Positions 36,957-46,676 of a DNA stretch of 64,000 nt are shown piece after piece. The DNA comes from Chlorobiota bacterium. Its GTDB lineage: Bacteria; Bacteroidota; Ignavibacteria; OLB7. Both the position numbers and the translations under genes were made by a program. Numbering within the stretch: the first letter of the stretch is position 1; the number at the start of each line of letters is the position of its first letter. The notes under the pieces were generated by a model. It did no database searches and was not told the DNA's origin. It saw only the letters and a program-made list of their open reading frames with translations. The DNA is taken from NCBI GenBank assembly GCA_028287785.1, contig JAQBOZ010000024.1:1-64000 (forward strand), written 5' to 3'.

Positions 36957-38660
36957 ATGATCACACCAGTGGAATATCTGCAACAACAGATCGAGTCAAC
37001 CACGCGCCGGTACGAAAAATTGTCGGGCTATTCCTCCAAGGCGCGGTGCCAGCTTGCCAACGATCCCGCGCTCGCCCTCGAGAGCGCCGAATGCGCGGTG
37101 CGGCAGGCCAAATCGATCGGAAAAGCGAAGGAGATCGCCAAGGCCACCCAGCTCCGGGGAATATGCCGGCTTGCCCTTGCCGATGATGCCGGTGCGCTCA
37201 GGGATATCGATGAGGCGTACGGGATATTTCTCGAGGAGAAGGAGTATCGGTTGATCTGCGGTTCGCTGCTCGCCCTGGGGGATCTGGCGCTCCACGGGAA
37301 TCAACGCCGGGTGGCGCTGAACTATTATAAACAGAGCCTGAAGATGAGCACCCGGAGGGAATATCCGAAGGAGATGGCCTCGGCAGAGCAGGCGCTTGGG
37401 CATTTCCATACGTCGATCGGTGACTACGCGGCGGGGCTCGAATATTTCCATAACGCGCTGGCCCTGGCGGAGCGCATCGGACGGAAGGATATGCTCGGGA
37501 CGGTCTATTCGGATATCGCCGATCTGCACTGCCGCCTGGGCGAAGACGACAACGGGCTTGAGTGGTATGCAAAGGCGCGTGACTGCTTCCGCGCGGCCGG
37601 CGAGAGACTGCTGGAAGCGCGGGCGCTCTCCAATATCGCCAGCGTCCATTATTCGCGCGGGGATGTGAACGAGAATCTGCAAGAGGCGGAGGATCATGCG
37701 CTTCTTGCCCTTGAGGGGTTCCGCCTGGAGGGAGCGCGCCGTGGTCTCGCGGTGATCCTCTCCACACTGGGGAATATCTCCGAGAAGTTCGATCGGAGCG
37801 AGGAGGCGATCAGTTATCAGGAACAGGCTGCCAAGTACATCGATGCATTGCACGATCGCGATGTGAACGTCGAGATCATTCTGAATATCGGCAACCTCTA
37901 CCGGAAGCTGAGATACTACGGCAAGGCAATCGACAAGTTGGAGGAGGGGCGGTTCCAGGCCGCGGGGCTGGGGGACAAGGGGCTTGAAGCGCGCGCGCAC
38001 GAGCTTCTTGCCATAACCCACGAGGAGCTTCAGGATTTCCAGAAAGCGCTGGAGCATCATAAAACCTATGCAAGGCTTCGTGACGAGATCTGGTGCCGTG
38101 AGAAACAGCGGGAGGTGGCGGAGCTACAGACCCGGTTCAATCTGGATCAGGCCAGGCGGGAGACGGAGTTGTATCGCGAACAGACCCGGCAACTGGAGCA
38201 ACAGCATAGCCAGCAGACAAACGAGCTGAAGGAAGCGCGGGTGGATCTGGTGGAAAAGGATGGGCTTCTCGAAAAACTTCTCGCCGCGGTTGCCAGCGTC
38301 GAACAACCATCCAGCCCGGCGAAAAAATCGTCGCGCGGAGCCAGCCAGCGCCGCCTGTCCGGAATGATCAGGGAAGTAAAAAGCGGAAAACGTACGACAC
38401 TGTCGGAATGGGAAAAACTGGGCGCGCGATGCAACGGGACCAACGAGAATATCGTCCGCATGCTGCGCGAAAAATTCCCAACGCTCTCCAGGACCGAGGT
38501 AAAAGTCTGCGCCCTCACGAAAATGGATATGACCACCCAGGATATCGCCGGAATTCTTCATGTGGTGGAACGGACAGTGGAGACGCACCGCTACCGAATA
38601 CTGCGGAAGCTGGACCGGCCGAAGGGGGAACCGCTTTCGCTTTTTCTGGATGGGTTATAG
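36957..38660 (+). CDS. TPR protein with LuxR-type HTH
   Basis: A 567-residue protein. Residues about 20-370 form a TPR array (for example ASAEQALGHFHTSIGDYAAG and GTVYSDIADLHCRLGEDDNG). A coiled-coil follows at about 380-440, rich in Gln/Glu/Arg. A C-terminal LuxR/GerE-like HTH lies near 495-560: LSRTEVKVCALTKMDMTTQD, then IAGILHVVERTVETHRYRIL and RKL. This mix is common in Bacteroidota TPR-LuxR regulators. It lacks a membrane segment. It is 36 bases after the STAND-TPR gene, so the sensor could pass a signal to this DNA-binding partner. It may regulate the envelope set just downstream and perhaps the facing minus-strand genes. Target sites are unknown. Confidence 0.8.
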   Translation: MITPVEYLQQQIESTTRRYEKLSGYSSKARCQLANDPALALESAECAVRQAKSIGKAKEIAKATQLRGICRLALADDAGALRDIDEAYGIFLEEKEYRLICGSLLALGDLALHGNQRRVALNYYKQSLKMSTRREYPKEMASAEQALGHFHTSIGDYAAGLEYFHNALALAERIGRKDMLGTVYSDIADLHCRLGEDDNGLEWYAKARDCFRAAGERLLEARALSNIASVHYSRGDVNENLQEAEDHALLALEGFRLEGARRGLAVILSTLGNISEKFDRSEEAISYQEQAAKYIDALHDRDVNVEIILNIGNLYRKLRYYGKAIDKLEEGRFQAAGLGDKGLEARAHELLAITHEELQDFQKALEHHKTYARLRDEIWCREKQREVAELQTRFNLDQARRETELYREQTRQLEQQHSQQTNELKEARVDLVEKDGLLEKLLAAVASVEQPSSPAKKSSRGASQRRLSGMIREVKSGKRTTLSEWEKLGARCNGTNENIVRMLREKFPTLSRTEVKVCALTKMDMTTQDIAGILHVVERTVETHRYRILRKLDRPKGEPLSLFLDGL

Positions 38661-38971
38661 GCGGCACGTTTCGCTGTGGTGGATGTCAGGAATATCCCAT
38701 TCTCGCGGCGACTTTTTCGCCGTCCGGCCGCGCTCGGTCGATCGGCTGTCGATTGCTCTCCCGTACGCCCGGTGTCCAGCCGGTTGTGCCGGGCGATATC
38801 GCAATGGAAGCGAAATCGTTCAGGTTTTGCGTAGTTCTTACGTAGCATAATCACCATCCATCCCACCCACTTTTGTGCTCGGGAAAAACATCAGAGCCGG
38901 CGATGTGGTTGATAATCCGCATCGCCGGCATCAACTGATCACGGCGCGTGAAAAAAGGCTGGGAGTATGTC
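38661..38971. promoter_or_regulatory. intergenic region before the envelope gene set
   Basis: About 310 bases with the shared element TTTTGCGTA...GCAT at 38825-38848. No gene supported. It is the likely promoter of the four genes to the right. Confidence 0.4.
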
Positions 38972-41014
38972 ATGCGGATTATGCACAGGCGGATTCTGAT
39001 CGCTCACGGAGAACGTATCGCGGGGCTTATGGGATGCCTCTGTTTGCTGATTGCGCTGGAAAGCCGGCAGGATCTTCGGGCGCAGACGGCCACCGCGGCC
39101 ACAACCACCGCCTCGACCGCGGCCGGAACATCGTCAAAGGATGCATCATCGGCTGATGTAAAGACATCGGCCACCGGCTCCGGCCTGAAACCGGAGTACG
39201 AGATTCAGGTGGATGTCCACCAGGGGAGATTTATGGGGAATCTCCCGTTCGATGTGTCGTATGCTCTCTGGACAGAGGTAGATCCCGCGGTGAGCCGCTT
39301 CGAGGTTCGATACATTCCGATCGCGGAAGGGGAAGTCGTGGAGGAGAACGACCGTCGATGGGATGCGGCCCCGGCATACTACTGGCGGCGACTCGACATC
39401 GAGGCCTCCACCGCATTGTTGATTCCGGCTCCCATCCTGGCCCCTCCCGCGGCTCCGGTGCCCGTTCCGGCTGCGCCTCGCAAAACGGTAACGACCACCG
39501 ATCGGACCATCAACAGGACAAAAGTAACGGCGACCGGAAAGGAGACGGAGGACTCGCGCGATACGAAAATCGAAACAAAGGATGAGCCACCGGTGCCCGC
39601 CGCTGCCGCCGCGAGCGGTGCCGTGACCGCTGCCGCGACTCCCTCCACAAAGGAACCCGAGCCGAAAGCGAAGGAACATGCCTACGTGATGATGCCACCG
39701 CTTGATCCGCAGCATTATTACGCCTTCAGGTTTACGATGATCGTGCAGCCGAGCGACAGGCAGATTGCAACATTCCAGGCGCGCGTGCGGCAGATCCTGA
39801 GCTTTTATCTCGCACAGATTCGGATTCTGCTCACCGAGCCGGACGTATTGCTGCTTCGCACGGCATTGAATCAGGAGATTCTCGGGCTGCTGGCCACCGG
39901 CCAGAAGGTGTCCGACCCGATGTTTGATCCGGCGATTTCATATGCACAATTCCAGACGGAATGGGGTGCGCCGATTACCGCCATTCTCAACGCGCAGGCG
40001 AGCCATGCGTTGTTTGAAACGCAGAATATGCCGAAGGATTCCGTCGCTTTTAAAAAGAATATCGACAACATCGCCGCCAGTAATGAACTGAAAACATTGA
40101 TTTCGCGGGCCACCACGCTCCGGGCGTCCGATGGCGCGATGGCGAAACAATACGACACCAGCGGCAGGGGACTGGAAATCGCTGATCTCAATTCCACCAG
40201 GCGTGAGCTGCTGGCCTCCGGCCGGGAATCATTTGCGACCATTACGGACGTTCCAATGCCGGATGAACTTGCCGTCATCAGGAAACGGCAGGCCGTCTAC
40301 CGGGAGTATGATTATCGCCTGACGCTTCTCAGATCGTTCCTCGACTTCACGGCGTCGAAGTATCCCAACCTTGTTTCAGCAACCGAGCAGGCAGCGGTAG
40401 ATGCCCTGCGCGATCCGGCCGGTGATATCGTGGGGGCGCAAACCGCTATTAAATATCTGATCGCTGATCTGGATCAGCTTCACGACGCGATTATTGCGCG
40501 GAATAACGCTCTGGATGCGCTGGTCGCCAGGGCACGCTATGCGGGGGTTGTCAACCAGGCATTTCAATCCTCCACGATAGGCACGTACGATCTGTTCCGC
40601 AACTGGTATGTCGGCACCGATGTGGGGTTCGTGTGGGCGCCGGCCATTGGTTCGATGCTCCCGTATATCGGCACCAATATCTATCTCCAGCCGATCAACA
40701 AGGATGCGTCGCTCACGCAGCGGGGAAGCCTTGGATATCGCTTTGCATTTACCGTCGGCGCCACCATCGGCAGGGTGCGCGATCTCCCCTCGGCAAATAC
40801 ATCATTCCTTTTCGACAGGGCGCTGATGCTCGGCGCCGGCTTTCGGCTGACGCAGTCGATTCGAATCGGTGGCGGAGTGCTGCTGTTCCGGGAGCAGAAC
40901 AAAAGTCCGCTGATAAGCGGGACGATGGTATCAGCCACGCCATATACGGCGATGTCGCTGGATATCAATCTGAATGATTTTTCGTTCCGAACTCTTTTCA
41001 CTCCATTTCAATAA
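38972..41014 (+). CDS. secreted protein with possible C-terminal beta-barrel
   Basis: The 680-residue product starts MRIMHRRILIAHGERIAGLM and has an export segment (CLCLLIALESRQDLRAQ). A Thr/Ala-rich linker follows, then a beta-rich region with EIQVDVHQGRFMGNLPFDVS, another low-complexity Pro/Ala/Thr segment, and a helical middle. The last 150 residues have alternating strands: WYVGTDVGFVWAP, GYRFAFTVGATIGRV and FRTLFTPFQ, ending in a terminal aromatic-Gln. This suggests an outer-membrane barrel or porin-like end. ATG 38972 has GGGAG at a good distance; GTG 38948 is less likely. It is the first of four closely spaced same-strand genes. Confidence 0.65.
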   Translation: MRIMHRRILIAHGERIAGLMGCLCLLIALESRQDLRAQTATAATTTASTAAGTSSKDASSADVKTSATGSGLKPEYEIQVDVHQGRFMGNLPFDVSYALWTEVDPAVSRFEVRYIPIAEGEVVEENDRRWDAAPAYYWRRLDIEASTALLIPAPILAPPAAPVPVPAAPRKTVTTTDRTINRTKVTATGKETEDSRDTKIETKDEPPVPAAAAASGAVTAAATPSTKEPEPKAKEHAYVMMPPLDPQHYYAFRFTMIVQPSDRQIATFQARVRQILSFYLAQIRILLTEPDVLLLRTALNQEILGLLATGQKVSDPMFDPAISYAQFQTEWGAPITAILNAQASHALFETQNMPKDSVAFKKNIDNIAASNELKTLISRATTLRASDGAMAKQYDTSGRGLEIADLNSTRRELLASGRESFATITDVPMPDELAVIRKRQAVYREYDYRLTLLRSFLDFTASKYPNLVSATEQAAVDALRDPAGDIVGAQTAIKYLIADLDQLHDAIIARNNALDALVARARYAGVVNQAFQSSTIGTYDLFRNWYVGTDVGFVWAPAIGSMLPYIGTNIYLQPINKDASLTQRGSLGYRFAFTVGATIGRVRDLPSANTSFLFDRALMLGAGFRLTQSIRIGGGVLLFREQNKSPLISGTMVSATPYTAMSLDINLNDFSFRTLFTPFQ

Positions 41015-41033
41015 CCATTTATCCTTTACCATC

Positions 41034-41372
41034 ATGGCAATTCAATTCGCTCAGATGCCCACCTCCATGCCCCCGACCACGCGTCTGCCGGGAAACATCA
41101 TTGTCACCATCCCGATACGAAATACCGGGAATTCCCAATCGGCGACGATTACGATCACATTGGACCCGGCCAACAATATCATGTTCGAGTCCCTGACGGG
41201 ACGGAGTCGGACATATAGCAGAGCGGTCACGGTGCCCAACGGAGAGAAGACATTTCAGGAGACTCTTTCCCTTGTACAGGGCAACGGAGGCCCGGTGATG
41301 GCGGCACGACTGGATATTTCCATCGTCGGCGAAAATTCATCCACCGCTCTTGCCCTTGGCATTATCCCATAA
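41034..41372 (+). CDS. small beta-sandwich-like protein
   Basis: A 112-residue product, starting 19 bases after the preceding stop. It reads TRLPGNIIVTIPIRNTGNSQ, ATITITLDPANNIMFESL and ARLDISIVGENSSTALAL, a regular strand pattern such as an Ig-like or CARDB-type sandwich. No signal peptide is present. It probably binds or caps one of its neighbours in the operon. Function unknown. Confidence 0.55.
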   Translation: MAIQFAQMPTSMPPTTRLPGNIIVTIPIRNTGNSQSATITITLDPANNIMFESLTGRSRTYSRAVTVPNGEKTFQETLSLVQGNGGPVMAARLDISIVGENSSTALALGIIP

Positions 41373-41396
41373 TTCGAATTTTCCCGGAGATCGATC

Positions 41397-42437
41397 ATGA
41401 AATACATCCTGCATGGCAACGCGGTCGCCCTGTTCCTGGCGCTCTGCTTCACGGGCTGCGAATTTCCCAAGCCGTTCGAGCCGACTCCGGAAAATATCGG
41501 AGCGTATTTCAGTCTCGAAACGGAGGGGGGCAGGACCACCGCTCCGGCCAATAATGATACGATGATTGTGTTTGTCGCATCGGTCAACAGCCCCCGTGAT
41601 ATTCAGAAACGCACCGTGGAGTTCGAGACTGACAAGGGGGTGCTGGTGGGCCCGAACGGCGCCACATCCACGAAGCGGCAGATCGTGGTGAACGAGCAGG
41701 GGAAGGCTTCGGTGGAATTAAAGAGCGATCAGGATGGAGTTGCACGGGTCAGGGCGCATGTCGTGAACGCGGATGAGCTGAACGCGGAGAAGGTGGTGAC
41801 ATTCACGAAGATCGATCATGATATCAAAATTGTTTTTAACCCATCCCCTTTTCCCGACATCCCGGGGGATGGCGCCACAATCAGCCAAGTGATTATCGAT
41901 CTTCAGGGCTTTAAACCGCCGGGGACGCCCACCCTTGAACTCAGCACGACGACGGGGAGCTTCTTGGGAGGAGATAGCGTGATAACACTTCCGGTGGACT
42001 CCAGGCGGCGCGTTGTGGCGTACCTGAAAAGCCCGTTGAACGTCGCCGATAAGGCAACGCTCACCGCCACGTATTTCGGAGTCCAGAATTCAATGAATTT
42101 CTCCGTTATCCGCGCGTGTCCCGATAATGTGATTGTCGAGTCGGATTCAAGTGTGATTTCATCAACCGGCGGTACGGTGATCCGTATTCATCTGACCAGA
42201 AATATCGGCACGGTGACTCCCGGAACAATCGTCAACGCCGTCGTCACTTCCAGTGTGGGAAGCACGATCGGGATTCTTCAGGTTCAGGGAACATCCGATG
42301 CCACGGGGCTTGTGACCGCGAAATATTCTTCGGCGGGAGATGCGACGAAAGGGCCGGGATATATTCAATTGAGCTCTCCCAATTGCCCCGGCCTGCCATC
42401 CCCGTCCACGCCCGTGTTGATGCTGTCCGGTCCGTAA
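41397..42437 (+). CDS. lipoprotein with Ig-like domains
   Basis: A 346-residue lipoprotein with lipobox (LFLALCFTGC), 24 bases after the previous gene. It has two to three Ig-like beta-sandwich modules: VEFETDKGVLVGPNGATST, GTPTLELSTTTGSFLGGDSV and GTSDATGLVTAKYSSAGD, similar to invasin/intimin-like or Big_1 domains. It would be anchored by lipid on the periplasmic or outer surface. CGGAG precedes the ATG. No catalytic motif. Confidence 0.65.
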   Translation: MKYILHGNAVALFLALCFTGCEFPKPFEPTPENIGAYFSLETEGGRTTAPANNDTMIVFVASVNSPRDIQKRTVEFETDKGVLVGPNGATSTKRQIVVNEQGKASVELKSDQDGVARVRAHVVNADELNAEKVVTFTKIDHDIKIVFNPSPFPDIPGDGATISQVIIDLQGFKPPGTPTLELSTTTGSFLGGDSVITLPVDSRRRVVAYLKSPLNVADKATLTATYFGVQNSMNFSVIRACPDNVIVESDSSVISSTGGTVIRIHLTRNIGTVTPGTIVNAVVTSSVGSTIGILQVQGTSDATGLVTAKYSSAGDATKGPGYIQLSSPNCPGLPSPSTPVLMLSGP

Positions 42438-42482
42438 TTCCGATATACATCCGCTGAAACATTCTCAACCAGGATATCTATC

Positions 42483-43730
42483 ATGGCAACAGCCAGCCAA
42501 TCATGCACCTGTCCGCGTCGTTACTGGATCTGCCTTGTGCCGCTCATCTCGGTCCTGATCGTGATAGGGTTGGGCTGGGCGGCGGGCGATTATCTATGCC
42601 ATTACGGAGCATCGGCCGGCGCCGATCCGATTCAGATTCTGGGAATGAACTCGGCGTCGATTCCGTGGCTCGACGATAGCGCTTCGGCTCCGGTGCCCGT
42701 CGGCTCCGCCCATTCCACAGGCACGACGACGAAGGATTCGGTCGCCGTTGCCGCAGCCAACCTGCGGGCATCCGATTCCCTTGGTTCATTGAAGGCCATG
42801 AAGTACGCGGCGTTGATGAAGTGGGGAGGATCGCTCTATTTCAATCTTGTCCTGTTTGTCGCCGTGATGCTGTTCGGCCTTGCGATCACCATCCTCGCGT
42901 TGCGACAGGGATGCGCGGAAACCTGTTTCCTGAAACAATGGTACGCCATGCCGGGGTTGCTGGCGCTTCTGGGAATTCTTTTCGTGCTTTGCTGGTGTGG
43001 CCCGTGGCAAACCGATACGGCCGCGTTCACACATATCTCCATCGATCTGCTCAAGCGGGTGATCGGCGTTCAGAAGAGCGCCGGCCTGGTGCATGTTGCC
43101 GCGAAATGGGACAGGATCGGGTTTCTGGTTGTGACGATGATGGCGATTGCCGCCGGATCGACCCTCAATACAACTCGATGTCGTATACCGGCAACCCCGG
43201 AAGGTATAGACCACGGTATTCCCAATGTGAAAATTCCCGACGCGAAAATTCCAATTCCCGCGGGGCCTCCACCCGATGATATTCATATACTGGAAAAGCA
43301 GACCAATCGCCTGCGGACGATTCTCTATATCTGCTCCGTGGTGCTGGTGTTCAGCCTGTACGAGGCAAGCAATCTTCTCCATCTCGCGACGGCGTTCATC
43401 AATCCGCTTGCTGGTGGTACCGCGACCGCTTCGGTCTCCGATCCGTTCGTGACCGGAATTGATTCGGTTGTTGGATCGCTCATTCTTTTCCGCGCGCTTC
43501 TCTATGCGTTGCTGCTGATGGCGATCTATATTCCCGCCGCCGCAATCATCCGGAAGCGATCGATTCAGCTGGCCGAACAGGTTCCGGGAAATATCACAAT
43601 TGTTCTACGCGACACGTGGCTTACAGATCGCGGGCTGAATCTTACGCCGCTGGATCTGACGAAGCCGGTCTTCGCAATGCTTGGGCCGCTCATCGCGCTT
43701 CCCGTCGGCGATCTGCTCGGTCGTCTCTAG
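42483..43730 (+). CDS. multi-pass membrane protein
   Basis: The 415-residue product has about six hydrophobic segments near residues 15-35, 117-140, 157-175, 215-230, 280-300 and 330-355. A periplasmic-type loop with IPWLDDSASAPVPVGSAHST and a Pro-rich loop (PNVKIPDAKIPIPAGPPP) break the array. I do not recognise the family. It is the last gene of the tandem set, 45 bases after the lipoprotein, and its partners suggest an envelope complex. Confidence 0.6.
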   Translation: MATASQSCTCPRRYWICLVPLISVLIVIGLGWAAGDYLCHYGASAGADPIQILGMNSASIPWLDDSASAPVPVGSAHSTGTTTKDSVAVAAANLRASDSLGSLKAMKYAALMKWGGSLYFNLVLFVAVMLFGLAITILALRQGCAETCFLKQWYAMPGLLALLGILFVLCWCGPWQTDTAAFTHISIDLLKRVIGVQKSAGLVHVAAKWDRIGFLVVTMMAIAAGSTLNTTRCRIPATPEGIDHGIPNVKIPDAKIPIPAGPPPDDIHILEKQTNRLRTILYICSVVLVFSLYEASNLLHLATAFINPLAGGTATASVSDPFVTGIDSVVGSLILFRALLYALLLMAIYIPAAAIIRKRSIQLAEQVPGNITIVLRDTWLTDRGLNLTPLDLTKPVFAMLGPLIALPVGDLLGRL

Positions 43731-44220
43731 GGGAGATCACTGCCCGTCACCCCCCACGCGAAAGGAAACCTGCTCCATCCGGCGGGTACAACGGGATAAC
43801 CGATTTCGTTATGCCCGCGGAGCAGTGCGGAGTTCCTCTTCTGCCCTATACGGGGAACAATCCGCGCGCCCGTCCCGGAATCCTGTCAGGATTTCATTTC
43901 ACCAACGTTCCTATATTCCATTCGTTCCGGTTCTTATCATCGGCGGGAGCCCTCGGAAGATGCTGGCGTTCCCGATTCATATCCCTCAATCAAACGATTT
44001 CAACAGAAATTTTCTCTGCGGATTGCCGCCGGCACATCATTCATCGCTCACGCGGTCATCAGAGTTTTCGGATCGCGCCATCGCATCGCCTATCGTGAAT
44101 AAATGGGGACGGATCGCAACATCCGCGTGATTACGCGCGCCGAAGTCGGGTAGCGCCGGAGTCCGGCAGTTGATCCTGCCGGCACCACTCATCCTGATAT
44201 TCTCATCGCTTCCGCGCGGA
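43731..44220. other. intergenic region, nothing recognised
   Basis: About 490 bases after the membrane-protein gene. Short open frames exist but have no good starts or motifs. The right edge merges into the leader described next. Confidence 0.4.
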
Positions 44221-44233
44221 ACGGCGCCGGCAA

Positions 44234-44310
44234 GGGGTACACAAAGATGTACCCCCGCCGGTCTGCGCCGTAATGTATCTTTGTCCATGGCCCCGTAAGG
44301 CTTCCACGTC
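44234..44310 (+). ncRNA. structured leader candidate, copy 1
   Basis: GGGGTAC (44234-44240) and GTACCCC (44249-44255) form a seven-pair stem with the eight-base loop ACAAAGAT. The loop is exactly complementary to ATCTTTGT at 44277-44284, so it can form a pseudoknot or alternative pairing. It is followed by a conserved AAGGCTTCCACGTCCGA. The same parts recur at 46785-46861 in front of the paralogous gene. It lies about 260-330 bases before the start at 44566. It may be a cis-acting RNA. Confidence 0.45.
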
Positions 44311-44565
44311 CGAGTTCCTGTGCCTGTCCGACGATTTGCCGCGTGCCGCGCGGTATCGGTTTTTCCTTCCGGTAAGAGTCGTGGCGTTCAGGCTGTCGCG
44401 CTGAATATCGGGATCGGGTTACCCGGCTGATCATGTTCGGAATGTGCGGAATATGTCTCGCGAGATCCATTCATCACGATCGATACGTTTCATCAGGCAT
44501 CGTCACCGTCGCGGATCAACTGACGGGTCGCATGCCCACCCATTCACAGTTACGGAGAGGAAGTA

Positions 44566-44964
44566 ATGCGTGTACGTCTATTGTTCGGTGCGCTTGCATT
44601 GAGCGCTGCAATGCTCTGTGCCCATTCGGCTCAGGCCCAGAATGCGAACGGTCCGAAGCCGGTGGTGGCTTCGAGCGCCCTGTCCGCCGGTGGTCTGTAT
44701 GTCTATCCAGGATCGTTCCCCTGCACGCCTGGACCGGGATTCTGCGAGAAGGTGATCATCGTCATCATCCTGAATATGGTATGCCCGGCCGATCATGATT
44801 ATCGCACCAGTGGAAATATCCAGATGGGTATCAGCGAGAATCAGGGAGAGGGGTATATTGCCGACGTTAACGGATTCCCGCTCCCGGCATCTGCCACGAT
44901 GTCGAAGGGCGAGACCGCGTATCCGACAATGTCGTACGATCCGCCTCCCGGCAATCTTCATTAA
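44566..44964 (+). CDS. small secreted three-Cys protein (paralogue A)
   Basis: The 132-residue product has a signal peptide (LLFGALALSAAMLCAHSAQAQ). The mature part shows GGLYVYPGSFPCTPGPGFC, then a hydrophobic run of Val/Ile (KVIIVIILNMVC), and an acidic tail with DHDYRTSGNIQMGISEN and GETAYPTMSYDPP. Three Cys residues are conserved with the paralogue at 47113. A GGAGAGGAAG ribosome site precedes the ATG, and a strong terminator follows at 44979. The Cys and Ile-rich pattern could be a secreted peptide or an export/processing substrate. No family was recognised. Confidence 0.65.
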   Translation: MRVRLLFGALALSAAMLCAHSAQAQNANGPKPVVASSALSAGGLYVYPGSFPCTPGPGFCEKVIIVIILNMVCPADHDYRTSGNIQMGISENQGEGYIADVNGFPLPASATMSKGETAYPTMSYDPPPGNLH

Positions 44965-44978
44965 GCGCGTCCTTTGTG

Positions 44979-45015
44979 AAGCATCGTCGGCATAGCTCCG
45001 GCGGTGCTTTTTTTT
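44979..45015 (+). terminator. strong terminator after paralogue A
   Basis: AAGCATCG-T-CGG and CCG-G-CGGTGCTT pair around CATAGCT, with one wobble, followed by a run of T residues. It isolates the small secreted gene from the downstream gene. Confidence 0.8.
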
Positions 45016-45041
45016 GTCAACAAGAGCCTCCCAGTTCTCCC

Positions 45042-46676
45042 ATGTGTTCCATCCGTCGCGCCCTTCATCACTTTCTGATTCTCTCTTTTCTCAGTATCAC
45101 GATCGCAACGATGGCATCCGCCCAGCGGACGGCACCGGCGCTGTATCGTGCCGCCACCGGCGACGCGGCTCCCAGATGCGTCTATGTGATCTTCACGTTC
45201 AGCGAAAAATCCTGCCTTACATGCCAGGCGGAGATCGGTGATGCGTGGTGTCCCGGGCTGAACCATCTGAGCAACCCCGCGAGAGCCGGCGCGGTAATGC
45301 TGTTCAATTCCCCACGGCTGGAAGTTGCCGACAGGATGCGCGAGCGGCTGAAGTCGGCCGGGTGTACTATCCCCTTCATCGTGGATACCAACGGCACATT
45401 GAGCGCCAGGCTCTTTCAGTCCGACGCGGCCGGACAGGTGATTGTGGCCGATGCCGCCGGAACGGTATTGACCCATCGCGATGTGGGGGAGGATGATGCC
45501 TTTGCCCGGCGCTACGGGCTGGATCACGGCGGGAGCGGATTGACGAATTATCTCGATTCGCTGATTGGTCGCTGCGCCACGCGCTCCGGGAACGTCGAAA
45601 AATCGACAGGGAAAACGCGGGCGCCGGGAATGCTTGCCCCGGTTGGATCGCTCCGCGTGCTGGATTCGGTGGAGCTGGAGGGATCGGATACCGTGGAGAT
45701 GCCGTTTGCGTTTATATATTCACCGGCCGACAGGATGTACGCATACGTCGGTGGAATGACGCATGTGATTTACATGCACGACAGCACGGGACGGCGACTG
45801 TCGATGCTGGATGTCGGCAAGCGTATGAACCCGATATCGATTGCGATCGATCGTGGAAGAATTTTTGCGATTGGCGGCGAGCAGGATACCACGCCGGTGG
45901 TCAAGGGGAAGGATACCGCGCGCGTGGTTGATGAAGTCATCACGCTGGCGCACTACAATGCCACCGGGCGAAAGCTCGCGCGGTGGCGGCTCAACCCGAT
46001 ATCATCCCTCTCGCTGGCAAATGATATCAGCCTTGGCGCGCACAATATGTATCTGACCACGCAGCGCACGGCCACCGCCTCCTATGTCTACAATCGTGGA
46101 ATAGATTTCGATCATTATCTGGCGGAAGTGTATGATCCACGCACGTATCCGGCTTATATCGATACGATGAAGATCATTCGCGAATATGATTCAGCGATGA
46201 ATCTTCGGAAAACATATGGAGCGCTCCCGAGCGAGCTTGCGAAGTTCGGCGCGACACGCACGCATTTCTGGCTGGAATATCAGCGCTGGGTGCGTGAGCT
46301 TCCCAATGGTGAAGTCGCTTTTCTCCATAGCGCAAGCCCGATACTGAAAATCTATGGCGATGGCGAGCTTGTCCGGACAATCGACCTGCGCGGCAAATAT
46401 TATCGTCAGATTACCGGAAAGGAAATCGACGGGAAAATTCCGCGGTACGCGGGGCTGATAGCAGGCGAGGATGGGCGGATCTACTGCCAGTATATGAATC
46501 CCGATCTCAGGAAGGCGTATGTGGTCGCCGTAAGCCCGCTTGGCGGCCGGCGCGGCGCGGTGGAGATCGGCTGGAATGATCATCTGCTCCGCGTGGATGC
46601 CGCCGGGAGACTTCATCTGGCACGGAGCGGACGTCATCTGCAATTGCTGGTCGCCGCGCCGATTCCCTGGAATTAA
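45042..46676 (+). CDS. secreted thioredoxin-like/beta-propeller protein
   Basis: The 544-residue product has a signal peptide (FLILSFLSITIATMASAQ). Residues about 45-170 look thioredoxin-like, with YVIFTFSEKSCLTCQAEIGD (a C-x-x-C pair near 58) and IPFIVDTNGTLSARL before a VADAAGTVL strand. The C-terminal 350 residues are repeat-like beta strands, such as DRMYAYVGGMTHVIYMHDST, NPISIAIDRGRIFAIGG and GEVAFLHSASPILKIYGDGE. They suggest a beta-propeller of the NHL or YncE kind. ATG 45042 is preferred to the upstream frame. It sits between the two paralogous small-protein loci. A redox or sensing job is inferred. Confidence 0.65.
   Translation: MCSIRRALHHFLILSFLSITIATMASAQRTAPALYRAATGDAAPRCVYVIFTFSEKSCLTCQAEIGDAWCPGLNHLSNPARAGAVMLFNSPRLEVADRMRERLKSAGCTIPFIVDTNGTLSARLFQSDAAGQVIVADAAGTVLTHRDVGEDDAFARRYGLDHGGSGLTNYLDSLIGRCATRSGNVEKSTGKTRAPGMLAPVGSLRVLDSVELEGSDTVEMPFAFIYSPADRMYAYVGGMTHVIYMHDSTGRRLSMLDVGKRMNPISIAIDRGRIFAIGGEQDTTPVVKGKDTARVVDEVITLAHYNATGRKLARWRLNPISSLSLANDISLGAHNMYLTTQRTATASYVYNRGIDFDHYLAEVYDPRTYPAYIDTMKIIREYDSAMNLRKTYGALPSELAKFGATRTHFWLEYQRWVRELPNGEVAFLHSASPILKIYGDGELVRTIDLRGKYYRQITGKEIDGKIPRYAGLIAGEDGRIYCQYMNPDLRKAYVVAVSPLGGRRGAVEIGWNDHLLRVDAAGRLHLARSGRHLQLLVAAPIPWN

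Noticed and set aside
44234-44310. Known riboswitch such as c-di-GMP-I for the leader
   Set aside because: The conserved segments do not match any riboswitch consensus that I could recall, so I report only a structure candidate.
44189-44470. Minus-strand frame over the first structured leader (IFVYP-like phrase)
   Set aside because: A similar phrase appears over the second leader because the DNA is duplicated, but the frame lacks a start and conserved downstream sequence; an RNA reading fits better.
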